A stretch of DNA of 18,877 nt, taken from NCBI GenBank assembly GCA_027492445.1, contig JAPUES010000040.1:8669-27545 (forward strand), in the 5' to 3' direction. The notes beneath the pieces are model-generated. The model was not told the DNA's origin, made no database searches, and worked only from the letters and a program-made list of their open reading frames with translations. This DNA is from Sporomusaceae bacterium (GTDB taxonomy: Bacteria; Bacillota; Negativicutes; DSM-13327). Numbering within the stretch: position 1 is the first letter of the stretch; every line of letters begins with the position of its first letter. A program made the position numbers and the translations under genes. Shown here piece after piece: positions 7,814 to 14,785 of this stretch.

Positions 7814-9226
7814 ATGAGTAATAGTTTAAAAATAGTAGTGTTTATCATGGTTGTCTTTAATATGGTGTATAATGCTTTTTTGCCTCTGCATCCGGATGAA
7901 GCTTATTACTGGGTGTGGTCCCAAAACTTACAGCTTTCGTATTTTGATCACCCGCCAATGGTTGCCTATTTTATTAAACTCTTCACAATAGCTGGCAATA
8001 GTGAATTTTTTGTTCGTTTAGTGAGTATCTTTTGCATTACTGGGGCAGGGGTGCTTAACTACAGTCTTGGCAAAGAACTGCTCGGCGCTAAGGTGGCAGG
8101 CAGGGCTTTACTCTTATTTCTTTTTATGCCTCTGACCCAAGGCGGTTATCATATCGTCACACCGGATGCTCCATTTATTTTATTTTGGTCCTTAAGCCTT
8201 TACTTTTTACACAAAGCTATTTTTAAAGGTGATACTAAAGCTTTTTATATTACGGGCATTATGGCCGGTTTGATGATGCTTTCCAAATACCCTGGTGTAT
8301 TGTTGTTTCCCGCGGTGCTATTATTTTTACTGTTGTCCGAGAAATATCGACATTTATTATTTAAAAAAGAAATTTACTTGGCAGTTATGCTCGCAATCGC
8401 TGTATTTTCACCTGTAATTATTTGGAATGCTCAGCACAATTGGGTCTCCTTTGCCTTTCAATTGTCCCATGGTATGGGCGGGGCAAAAGTGATTAATTGG
8501 AACACCTTTGGTATGTTCGTAGCAGGGCAGGCTGGTGTCGCCAATCCCATATTCTTTGTCGCCATGGTATTTTACTTTCTCAAAAACATAAAACAAAATA
8601 TTCAAGATGAAAAATTATCCTTTTTGCTCTGGCCTTTCCTAGTGCCAATTTTATTTTTCGGCTATGCCGCCCTTTTTAGCAAGTCTGAACCAAATTGGCC
8701 AGCCACTGCCTATTTTACAGGAACAATACTGCTAGCCTATTGGCTTACGGCAGTGCAAAAAAGGTGGATTCTTATTTCAGGGGTAGTACTCACCACTGTT
8801 TTAATTAGTATTACCTTGTTCCCGCAATTTTTCCCTTGGCTGCCGCCTAAGGCCGCTTTATTAGCCAGGGTATCGGGCTCTGATATTGCCTTTAAAAACG
8901 CTACTAGTTATATTAATGCTGCTGATGAAATTGTAATTAGTGATTCTTTTCAAAATGCGTCTTGTACCTGGTATTACATGCCGCAAAAAGAAAAGGTGTA
9001 CATACTTACGCCTGTGCGGCCATCCACCTATGATTTTTGGAATCAAAATGTTATGGATAAGGGTATTTCTCAGGCCATCTTTATCGGAGATGTTGGCAGA
9101 CGTAATGAACTTGCCGCCGTTTTTGAAAGAGTGGAGTTAGTAACGGTGGTAAAATATGAAGATCGTTATGCTAAAAAACAATATGAAGTATATCGTTGCT
9201 ATAATTATAAGGGCAAGGGTATATAG
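7814..9226 (+). CDS. GT39-type integral membrane glycosyltransferase (ArnT/PMT superfamily, GT-C fold)
   Basis: 470-residue multi-spanning protein. The N-terminal hydrophobic helix leads into a loop with L-H-P-D-E-A-Y-Y-W, holding the acidic pair D28-E29 where GT-C enzymes place the catalytic base, then F-D-H-P-P-M-V at 44-50. This pair of motifs is characteristic of GT39/ArnT-like transferases, which move a sugar from a polyprenyl-phosphate donor to an acceptor on the outer face of the membrane. Many further hydrophobic segments follow to about residue 345, then a soluble C-terminal domain of about 120 residues with V-I-S-D-S-F-Q and Y-D-F-W-N-Q-N. ATG 7814 is preferred because GAAAGGGGAA lies just before it. 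ATG 7781, only 1 base after the PHP stop, would add 11 residues but lacks a good ribosome binding site. The acceptor is unknown; protein, teichoic-type polymer and lipid A-like targets are all possible. Confidence 0.85.
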   Translation: MSNSLKIVVFIMVVFNMVYNAFLPLHPDEAYYWVWSQNLQLSYFDHPPMVAYFIKLFTIAGNSEFFVRLVSIFCITGAGVLNYSLGKELLGAKVAGRALLLFLFMPLTQGGYHIVTPDAPFILFWSLSLYFLHKAIFKGDTKAFYITGIMAGLMMLSKYPGVLLFPAVLLFLLLSEKYRHLLFKKEIYLAVMLAIAVFSPVIIWNAQHNWVSFAFQLSHGMGGAKVINWNTFGMFVAGQAGVANPIFFVAMVFYFLKNIKQNIQDEKLSFLLWPFLVPILFFGYAALFSKSEPNWPATAYFTGTILLAYWLTAVQKRWILISGVVLTTVLISITLFPQFFPWLPPKAALLARVSGSDIAFKNATSYINAADEIVISDSFQNASCTWYYMPQKEKVYILTPVRPSTYDFWNQNVMDKGISQAIFIGDVGRRNELAAVFERVELVTVVKYEDRYAKKQYEVYRCYNYKGKGI

Positions 9227-9254
9227 TATAACTTTATGAGGCTAAATTTTTAAT

Positions 9255-9296
9255 ATACTGGGCATACTAATCATGAGGTGATTGTATGCCCAGTAT
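9255..9296 (+). repeat. Long inverted repeat enclosing the ribosome binding site and start codon of the spoIIQ-like gene
   Basis: A 13-bp arm at 9255-9267 (ATACTGGGCATAC) is the exact reverse complement of 9284-9296 (GTATGCCCAGTAT). Inside, AATCA at 9269-9273 pairs with TGATT at 9279-9283 after one unpaired base at 9268, leaving the loop TGAGG at 9274-9278. In RNA this would be an 18-bp hairpin. The ribosome binding site GAGGTG (9275-9280) is partly in the loop, and the start ATG (9286-9288) is buried in the right arm. No T-run follows, so it is a poor terminator. It may control translation of the gene or be a DNA operator; both are inference. Confidence 0.8.
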
Positions 9297-9933
9297 TAAA
9301 TTTACCCTGTCCGTCTTACAGAAAAAGATTCCAGCCTTCATGATAAATTTAATATCGGCAATGAATATCATTAAATATATGGCAATAGGCTTGCTGGTCG
9401 TAGCAAGTGTACTGCTGGTAATTATACTTGCTACTTGGAAGAATGGACCTGGTGCTAAAGAAAAACCTACAGAAAACATTGGGGTATTGACGCCGCTTCA
9501 GGAGCCTCTTATGGAAGTAAGACTATCGGAAGCATCCAAGGAACCTAAAGCATTTTCCATGCCCATGCAAGGACCGGTCACACTTGATTTTGGTTGGCAG
9601 GAACATCCCGTATATAAAGATTGGCGTTTTCATTCCGGCATTGATATACTTGGATCAGAAGGGCAAACAGTGCAGGCTATTAATAGTGGACAGGTAGTGG
9701 AAATCGTTACGGATAAACTTACGGGTCTAAGGATAGGCATAAAAAATGATAACTATATTATCTATTATGGTTCTCTTTCCCAGGGCACAGTAGCTGTTGG
9801 CGACTATATCCATTCGGGGCAAATCATTGGCGCTGTAGGTAGCTGCGAAGGGGAGAATTATAACCATTTACATTTAGCTATAAAAAATGGTGACCAATAT
9901 ATTGATCCTAAATTACTACTAGTAAATAAGTAA
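9286..9933 (+). CDS. spoIIQ: SpoIIQ-like membrane-anchored LytM/M23 peptidase-domain protein
   Basis: 215 residues. A single transmembrane helix spans about 31-49, followed by a linker and a LytM (M23) domain at about 90-212. In sporulation, SpoIIQ sits in the forespore membrane and binds SpoIIIAH across the septum to form the engulfment channel and zipper. Gene order (spoIID before, spoIIID and mbl after) supports this identity. Zinc-site motifs are H116-S-G-I-D120 and H194-L-H196, both present, so a bound metal is possible. The position usually holding the extra active-site histidine in Y-x-H-L is serine here (Y-Y-G-S163-L), so peptidase activity is uncertain. The ATG at 9286 has GAGGTG 5 bases upstream but lies within a strong inverted repeat. 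Later ATGs (9340, 9361) lack ribosome binding sites. A general envelope M23 peptidase is the alternative reading. Confidence 0.8.
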   Translation: MPSIKFTLSVLQKKIPAFMINLISAMNIIKYMAIGLLVVASVLLVIILATWKNGPGAKEKPTENIGVLTPLQEPLMEVRLSEASKEPKAFSMPMQGPVTLDFGWQEHPVYKDWRFHSGIDILGSEGQTVQAINSGQVVEIVTDKLTGLRIGIKNDNYIIYYGSLSQGTVAVGDYIHSGQIIGAVGSCEGENYNHLHLAIKNGDQYIDPKLLLVNK

Positions 9934-9952
9934 AAAATATAACGTTCCCGAT

Positions 9953-9982
9953 AAAAAGCACAACAGTGCTTTTTTTTATTTT
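9953..9982 (+). terminator. Intrinsic terminator after the spoIIQ-like gene
   Basis: A 9-bp stem pairs 9953-9961 (A5 then GCAC) with 9966-9974 (GTGC then T5) around the loop AACA (9962-9965). T-rich sequence continues to 9982. It separates spoIIQ from spoIIID. Confidence 0.9.
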
Positions 9983-10029
9983 GTCCGCATATATATGTTA
10001 AGGGAGTAAAGGTAGGGGGCGGAGATATT

Positions 10030-10317
10030 ATGAAAGATTATATTCGTAAACGTGTGCTAGATATTTGTGATCATATTTTAGAAAGCAAAAATACAGTAAG
10101 GCAAGCAGCAAGCGTCTTTGGTGTAAGTAAAAGCACAGTACATAAAGATATGATTGAACGATTACCCTTGATTAATAAGAAATTTGCTAATCGTGTAAAA
10201 GTCATATTAGAACAAAATAAAGCCGAGCGACATATCCGAGGTGGAGAAGCCACACGGAAAAAATATAAAGATGTAAAGGAAAATGGCGAGGGAGAAGGAT
10301 TTTGTTTAAAAATGTAG
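10030..10317 (+). CDS. spoIIID: Sporulation transcription factor SpoIIID
   Basis: 95-residue DNA-binding regulator. In known sporeformers it acts in the mother cell after sigma-E, repressing part of the sigma-E regulon and activating sigK and others. The helix-turn-helix lies at about 22-41 (T-V-R-Q-A-A-S-V-F-G-V-S-K-S-T-V-H-K-D), preceded by Y-I-R-K-R-V-L-D-I-C-D-H-I-L. A basic segment follows: N-K-A-E-R-H-I-R-G-G-E-A-T-R-K-K-Y. This is a near-exact family pattern and length. ATG 10030 follows the purine-rich GGGGGCGGAG. It lies between a terminator and mbl as in Bacillus. The leader from 9983 has no convincing sigma-E pair, so its promoter was not located. Confidence 0.96.
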   Translation: MKDYIRKRVLDICDHILESKNTVRQAASVFGVSKSTVHKDMIERLPLINKKFANRVKVILEQNKAERHIRGGEATRKKYKDVKENGEGEGFCLKM

Positions 10318-10354
10318 AACAAAGATAAATATATATGTCTTTTTTAGAGCTTAT

Positions 10355-10385
10355 TTGCAATAGTGCATATGAAAAAATATATAAT
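10355..10385 (+). promoter_or_regulatory. Candidate sigma-A-type promoter of mbl
   Basis: TTGCAA at 10355-10360 lies 17 bases before TATATA (10378-10383) and 19 before an overlapping perfect TATAAT (10380-10385). Transcription would start near 10390, just upstream of the ribosome binding site GAGAGGGGA at 10392-10400, giving a short leader. A separate vegetative promoter would be sensible, because mbl is needed in growth while spoIIID is a sporulation gene. Confidence 0.45.
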
Positions 10386-10406
10386 AGATGCGAGAGGGGA
10401 CTATTC

Positions 10407-11435
10407 ATGTTAGATTGGTCAATTGACATTGGGGTAGATTTAGGAACTGCCAATGTATTAGTGTACATAAAAGGAAAAGGTATCGTCCTTAGAGAACCAT
10501 CCGTAGTCGCCATTGATAGTGATACGAATACAGTACTAGCAATTGGTGAAGAAGCACGGGCCATGATTGGGCGTACGCCAGGTAATATTGTTGCCATAAG
10601 ACCACTAAGGGATGGGGTTATTGCAGATTATGATACGACAGAAAGTATGTTGCGTCACTTCATTCAAAAGGTAGCGGGAAAACGGTTTTTATTTAAACCA
10701 CGCATTATGGTATGTATTCCTTCCGGAGTAACGACAGTAGAAAAACGAGCAGTGTTAGAGGCTGCAATGCAGGCTGGTGCAAAAAAAACCTATTTAATTG
10801 AAGAACCTTTGGCAGCTGCCCTTGGTGCAGGTCTAGATATTTCTGAACCCTTTGGCTCCATGGTCGTTGATATTGGTGGTGGCACGACGGATGTGGCAGT
10901 ACTTAGCTTAGGCGGTATTGTTGTCAGCGAATCAATTAAAATGGGCGGAGACAAATTTGATGAAGCCTTAGTACGGTATGTGAAAAAAGAATATAATGTT
11001 ATTATTGGTGAACGGACAGCGGAAACCATCAAAGTAAATATTGGTACAGCATTAGCCAATGGGCGCAATGAACGCATGGAAATTCGTGGTCGAGACTTAT
11101 TGTCGGGCTTGCCAAAGTCCTTAACCATCACGTCTAAAGAAACCTTAGATGCTTTAAGCGAGTCCGTATCCCTTATTGTACAACGCGTCAAATCTGTACT
11201 CGAAAGTACTCCGCCAGAATTATCTTCGGATATTATGGACCGGGGCATTATAATGACAGGTGGCGGTTCCATGCTTCATGGTTTGGACAAGCTCATTCAA
11301 CAAGAAACCGGTATACCCACCTACTTAGCCGAGGATCCTTTGTCTTGCGTAGCGCTAGGTACAGGTAAAGCTTTAGATTCTTTAGGAACCATTGAAGATA
11401 GTTTAACTACATTAAAAAGAGGCAGCTTAGCCTAA
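10407..11435 (+). CDS. mbl: MreB-like actin homologue Mbl, rod-shape determinant
   Basis: 342-residue bacterial actin that forms membrane-bound filaments guiding the lateral cell-wall synthesis machinery. The start at ATG 10407, 6 bases after GAGAGGGGA, gives the short N-terminus M-L-D-W-S-I-D-I-G-V. The frame is open from 10335, but those 24 residues are not family-like. The phosphate-1 loop D-L-G-T-A-N-V-L-V-Y is at 11-20, then K-G-I-V-L-R-E-P-S-V-V-A-I. Phosphate-2 is V-V-D-I-G-G-G-T-T-D-V-A-V-L and the adenosine loop I-M-T-G-G-G-S-M-L. The assignment to Mbl rather than MreB rests mainly on position (spoIIID-mbl-flgF-flgG, as in Bacillus subtilis); sequence alone says MreB family. It runs 12 bases from the next gene, so it could co-transcribe with flgF and flgG. 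Confidence 0.9.
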   Translation: MLDWSIDIGVDLGTANVLVYIKGKGIVLREPSVVAIDSDTNTVLAIGEEARAMIGRTPGNIVAIRPLRDGVIADYDTTESMLRHFIQKVAGKRFLFKPRIMVCIPSGVTTVEKRAVLEAAMQAGAKKTYLIEEPLAAALGAGLDISEPFGSMVVDIGGGTTDVAVLSLGGIVVSESIKMGGDKFDEALVRYVKKEYNVIIGERTAETIKVNIGTALANGRNERMEIRGRDLLSGLPKSLTITSKETLDALSESVSLIVQRVKSVLESTPPELSSDIMDRGIIMTGGGSMLHGLDKLIQQETGIPTYLAEDPLSCVALGTGKALDSLGTIEDSLTTLKRGSLA

Positions 11436-11447
11436 AGGGGTGACGTT

Positions 11448-12191
11448 ATGATTCGTGGTATTTATACTGGAGCATCAGGAATGGTTGCGGAGTCCACCCG
11501 GACAGATGTTATTTCTAATAATTTAGCCAATGCCAATACGGCAGGATTCAAAAAAGATGTGGCTGTAGCCAAAGATTTCGCCAGTGTACTCATTACCCGT
11601 ATTAATGACGGACCTAATGCTCCTGTGATTGGTAGTTTAGGTCGTGGTGTTATGGTTGATGAAGTTGCGACAGAACATTCCACGGGTCTAATGCGCAATA
11701 CAGGTAACTCCTTTGATATGGCAATTGAAGGACAAGGCTTCTTTACAGTTGAAACCCCCCAAGGTGTTCGCTATACTCGCAATGGCACCTTTGCTAAAAA
11801 CATACAAGGGGAAGTTATCACCAATGAAGGGTATCGTGTCCTTGGCGAAAATGGACCTATTTCTATACAAGGCACCAAAATGACGGTTAGTGATGATGGC
11901 AATATATTTGTTGATGATCAACCAGCTGGTAAGTTTAAAATTATGGAGTTTGAGGACAAAAAAGCCTTGGTAAAAGAAGGTGGTAGTTTGTATTCCCTGT
12001 CGCCAGGTCAAACTGGTAAAGCTGGAACAGCAGGTGTACGCCAAGGGTTTTTAGAAATGTCCAACGTAAATGTAGTTAGTGAAATGGTCAATCTCATTGC
12101 CAATTATCGAGCTTATGAAATAAATGGTAAGGTAGTGCAATCTCATGATCAGTTAATTGGTAAAGCCGTAAATGATGTGGGCAGGCTATAA
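11448..12191 (+). CDS. flgF: Flagellar basal-body rod protein FlgF (FlhO-like)
   Basis: 247-residue axial protein of the proximal rod, exported by the flagellar type III apparatus rather than by a signal peptide. The N-terminal rod signature is G-A-S-G-M, then N-N-L-A-N-A-N-T-A-G-F-K-K. The central block N-T-G-N-S-F-D-M-A-I-E-G-Q-G-F-F is typical of FlgF/FlgG/FlgE. The C-terminal coiled-coil partner is E-M-S-N-V-N-V-V-S-E-M-V-N-L-I-x-N-Y-R-A-Y-E. It is shorter than the following FlgG paralogue, as usual for FlgF. It corresponds by position to flhO downstream of mbl in Bacillus. ATG 11448 has AAAGGGGTGA upstream. Confidence 0.9.
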   Translation: MIRGIYTGASGMVAESTRTDVISNNLANANTAGFKKDVAVAKDFASVLITRINDGPNAPVIGSLGRGVMVDEVATEHSTGLMRNTGNSFDMAIEGQGFFTVETPQGVRYTRNGTFAKNIQGEVITNEGYRVLGENGPISIQGTKMTVSDDGNIFVDDQPAGKFKIMEFEDKKALVKEGGSLYSLSPGQTGKAGTAGVRQGFLEMSNVNVVSEMVNLIANYRAYEINGKVVQSHDQLIGKAVNDVGRL

Positions 12192-12294
12192 TCCTCTTTT
12201 TCCCACTTACTTTATTTGAACTTTACTACGATATATAATTAGGATTAGGAGTCTACGAGTATTTATAGTTTCTACATATAGGAGGAATCGTATT

Positions 12295-13083
12295 ATGATG
12301 AGATCGTTATGGACCGCGGCATCCGGCATGATTGCCCAGCAGGCGAATGTGGATGTTATCGCCAATAACTTGGCCAATGCCAATACCACGGGCTATAAAA
12401 AAAGTCGGACAGACTTTCAAGATTTGATGTATCAAAATATGCGTCAAGCTGGCTCTACTACTGGTCCTGATACCCAACTTCCAACGGGTATACAAATAGG
12501 ACATGGTGTGCGTCAAGTGGCCACCCAAAAAATTTATACAGAAGGCAGCTTTCAATCAACAGGTAACTCCTTAGATATGGCAATTGAAGGAGATGGCTTT
12601 TTTCGAATTAATATGCCTGATGGTACATTTGCCTATACCCGAGATGGTTCTTTTAAGCAAGATTCTCAAGGGAGAATTGTTACCTCAGAAGGCTATCCGC
12701 TAGAACCCGCAATTACCATTCCAGAAGGAGCTACTGATGTTTCAATATCGGCAGATGGTTTTGTAACGGCCAAAATTCCTGGTTCCACTACTCCGCAAGA
12801 TTTAGGGCAGATACAATTGACGCGATTTGTAAACTCAGCAGGTCTTGATAGTATTGGGCGTAACTTACTCAAAGAAACAGCCGCCTCTGGAGGCCCCTTA
12901 GAAATGAACCCAGGCACCGATGGAGCAGGTACCATTCAACAAAAATATCTAGAAATGTCCAATGTTCAGATTGTTGAAGAAATGGTAAATATGATTGTAG
13001 CCCAGCGAGCTTATGAAATAAACTCTAAGGCGATCACCACCTCGGATAATATGTTGGAACAGGCTGCTAATTTGAAACGTTAG
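12295..13083 (+). CDS. flgG: Flagellar distal rod protein FlgG
   Basis: 262-residue distal-rod subunit that extends the drive shaft through the peptidoglycan and, in diderms, through the P and L rings. Signatures are M-R-S-L-W-T-A-A-S-G-M at the start, N-N-L-A-N-A-N-T-T-G-Y-K-K-S-R-x-D-F-Q-D-L, the FlgG-specific stretch I-G-H-G-V-R, then S-T-G-N-S-L-D-M-A-I-E-G-D-G-F-F, and C-terminal L-E-M-S-N-V-Q-I-V-E-E-M-V-N-M-I-V-A-Q-R-A-Y-E-I-N-S-K. The length is the usual one. The gene opens with two ATGs (12295 and 12298). AGGAGGAA at 12280-12287 lies 7 bases before the first and 10 before the second, so either could be used. A 103-base gap separates it from flgF, longer than other gaps in the cluster, and could hold a promoter. 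Confidence 0.95.
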   Translation: MMRSLWTAASGMIAQQANVDVIANNLANANTTGYKKSRTDFQDLMYQNMRQAGSTTGPDTQLPTGIQIGHGVRQVATQKIYTEGSFQSTGNSLDMAIEGDGFFRINMPDGTFAYTRDGSFKQDSQGRIVTSEGYPLEPAITIPEGATDVSISADGFVTAKIPGSTTPQDLGQIQLTRFVNSAGLDSIGRNLLKETAASGGPLEMNPGTDGAGTIQQKYLEMSNVQIVEEMVNMIVAQRAYEINSKAITTSDNMLEQAANLKR

Positions 13084-13092
13084 GTGGATGCC

Positions 13093-14082
13093 ATGAAAAA
13101 TAAAGTATGCTTATTGCTGCTAATGCAGCTATGGCTGCTAATGGATTTTGCCTTCGCGGAAGGTATTACAGTGATTGTGGCTCCAGCCGCTCGCGTGGAT
13201 GGAGCCTTTATTACCTTAGGGCAATTAGCTGAGATTACTGGCGAGGACCAGGCAGAAGTTGATCGCTTGCGTCAACTGAAAATAGGCAATGCACCGGCAC
13301 CTGGCAGTAGTGTTGTGTTAACGAAAGAATTGCTGGGTATGCGCCTAGCGGGGACAGGGGCAGATTTTAGCGGCATTACTTGGACGGTTCCCGATTTAGT
13401 TACGGTAACGGCGAATTCTCAATCCCTAAGTGGACAAATGCTTATGGATAAGGCGATTGGAATGATAGAGCAACAAGCTGGTTTGGGAGCAAATTCCAAA
13501 GATTTAAGTATTGAGGTTCTAGGGAACGTACAAGATCTTGTTATCCCGGTAGGGAACCTAACGATACATACTTCTTTGCCTTATGGCATCCATTATAGTG
13601 GACCCACCCAAGTGGTTCTTGTTATTAATGTCAATGGGCAATTCGTTACGAAGGTTACGATACAGTGTGCCGTAAAACTATATCGTCAAATCGTAGTGGC
13701 TGCAGGCCCGATTAATGCAGGTGAAATACTTACGGCAAGCAGTCTGCGTCTAGAACGTATGGATGCAGGTAAGCTAGGAGCTGGCTATTTTACAGAAATG
13801 GATAAAGTAATAAATCTTATGGCCCGGCGTTCGTTAACACCAGGGATGGTGGTAATGGATTCGATGGTAAATAAGCCTATACTCATTAAACGAGGAACTT
13901 TGATTAACCTTGTCGCTCGTATTGGTAGCATGGAAATTACAACAACAGGACAAGCTATGCAAAATGGCATTGAAGGTCAGCTCATTCGTGTGAAAAATAT
14001 AAATTCTACTAAAATAATTTCAGGAAAAGTATTGGATGAAAATACAGTGCAAGTTTTGACGTACAAAAGTGTTTCTCCGTAG
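13093..14082 (+). CDS. flgA: FlgA, periplasmic chaperone for flagellar P-ring assembly
   Basis: 329-residue exported protein. The signal peptide covers residues 1-22, with a leucine-rich core ending F-A-F-A. FlgA helps FlgI assemble the P ring in the periplasm. The recognisable part is the C-terminal SAF-type domain from about residue 200: V-V-A-A-G-P-I-N-A-G-E-I-L-T-A-S-S-L-R-L, then M-A-R-R-S-L-T-P-G-M-V-V, I-K-R-G-T-L-I-N-L-V-A-R and G-I-E-G-Q-L-I-R-V-K-N-x-N-S. The preceding 170 residues are less conserved and longer than in short enterobacterial FlgA. ATG 13093 is preferred because AGGTGG (13082-13087) precedes it and the signal peptide then begins normally. GTG 13084, directly after the flgG stop, would add 3 residues. 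Its placement before flgH and flgI supports the call. Confidence 0.9.
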   Translation: MKNKVCLLLLMQLWLLMDFAFAEGITVIVAPAARVDGAFITLGQLAEITGEDQAEVDRLRQLKIGNAPAPGSSVVLTKELLGMRLAGTGADFSGITWTVPDLVTVTANSQSLSGQMLMDKAIGMIEQQAGLGANSKDLSIEVLGNVQDLVIPVGNLTIHTSLPYGIHYSGPTQVVLVINVNGQFVTKVTIQCAVKLYRQIVVAAGPINAGEILTASSLRLERMDAGKLGAGYFTEMDKVINLMARRSLTPGMVVMDSMVNKPILIKRGTLINLVARIGSMEITTTGQAMQNGIEGQLIRVKNINSTKIISGKVLDENTVQVLTYKSVSP

Positions 14083-14139
14083 ATATAAATTGGTTCCCGC
14101 AGATTGCTGTTAGCCAGTTAGAAAGTGAAGGTGTAAGAT

Positions 14140-14772
14140 ATGTGTAACCTAACAAAGGTTATTGGCAGTATAGTGTTAGGTTGTCTATGTATACTATTAC
14201 TGTCCGTGCCTTGTGCATCTGCTGCGTCCTTGTGGAGTGAGACCGGGCCAGGGATGAGTATATATAGTGATCGCAGAGCCCACGCTGTAGGCGATATTCT
14301 AACAATTATTATTAGTGAAAATTCAAATGCTTCCCGGGGTGGTAAAGCTGATAATTCTAAGAGTACTGATACCAATGTAGATATGGAAGTTGGGATTTTT
14401 GGGAGAATCTTAGGTTTCTTTGGGATTGGTACTCCAGCGAAAGTTACAGCCAATGCCACCAATAGTGATAGTTTCCAAGCGAAGGGATCCATTACGAATA
14501 CCAATAATGTAAATGCTAGAATGACAGCACAAGTCATAGAAGTAAAGCCCAATGGTAACTTTTTGATTGCCGGGACACAGAGCATTCGGCAAAATGGGGA
14601 AGAACAGAAAATCACTATTTCTGGCATTGTTCGTGCAGAAGATATTTCAACCAATAATACGGTTTTATCTTCGTCAATCGGGGATGCACAAATTCAAATT
14701 GATGGTAAAGGGCCGATTGCAAATAAGCAAAAGCAAGGTATTATTAGTCAGTTCTTTAACATTTTCTTTTAA
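14140..14772 (+). CDS. flgH: Flagellar L-ring protein FlgH
   Basis: 210-residue subunit of the L ring, the bushing of the flagellar rod in the outer membrane. Family motifs are S-L-W near the mature start, then D-R-R-A-H-A-V-G-D-I-L-T-I-I-I-S-E, then N-A-R-M-T-A-Q-V-I-E-V-x-P-N-G-N-F-L-I-A-G and I-S-G-I-V-R-x-E-D-I-S-x-N-N-T-V-L-S-S-x-I-x-D-A-Q-I. The C-terminus ends with the usual hydrophobic F-F-N-I-F-F. The start has a hydrophobic signal sequence ending C-A-S-A (residues 25-28), better suited to signal peptidase I than to lipoprotein processing. Cys15, within the hydrophobic core (V-L-G-C), is the only weak lipobox candidate. Presence of this gene indicates an outer membrane. It lies 57 bases after flgA and 13 before flgI. 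Confidence 0.93.
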   Translation: MCNLTKVIGSIVLGCLCILLLSVPCASAASLWSETGPGMSIYSDRRAHAVGDILTIIISENSNASRGGKADNSKSTDTNVDMEVGIFGRILGFFGIGTPAKVTANATNSDSFQAKGSITNTNNVNARMTAQVIEVKPNGNFLIAGTQSIRQNGEEQKITISGIVRAEDISTNNTVLSSSIGDAQIQIDGKGPIANKQKQGIISQFFNIFF

Positions 14773-14785
14773 AGCGGAGGATATT

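Noticed and set aside
9263..9270. CATACTAA as a sigma-E -10 element for the spoIIQ-like gene
   Set aside because: No -35 fits at 13-15 bases, and transcription would begin inside the ribosome binding site. The sequence is explained as part of the inverted repeat.
10335..10406. Upstream extension of the mbl frame by 24 codons
   Set aside because: The residues are not family-like, and ATG 10407 has a good ribosome binding site and a standard MreB/Mbl N-terminus.
10790..11272. 160-residue open frame on the minus strand inside mbl
   Set aside because: A shadow of the strongly conserved mbl gene, with no ribosome binding site and no recognisable domain.
12216..12239. Promoter candidates in the flgF-flgG gap: TTGAAC with TATAAT, or a sigma-D-like CGATAT
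   Set aside because: The TTGAAC-TATAAT spacer is only 12 bases, and the CGATAT at 12229-12234 lacks a TAAA at the right distance. The 103-base gap may still hold a promoter, but none can be supported.
14118..14654. 178-residue open frame on the minus strand across flgH
   Set aside because: An antisense shadow of flgH; composition and motifs belong to the plus strand gene.
14567..14785. Upstream extension of the flgI reading frame by 73 codons
   Set aside because: It lies entirely over flgH or the short gap, has no ribosome binding site, and would place the signal peptide in the middle of the protein. The start at 14786 is clear.
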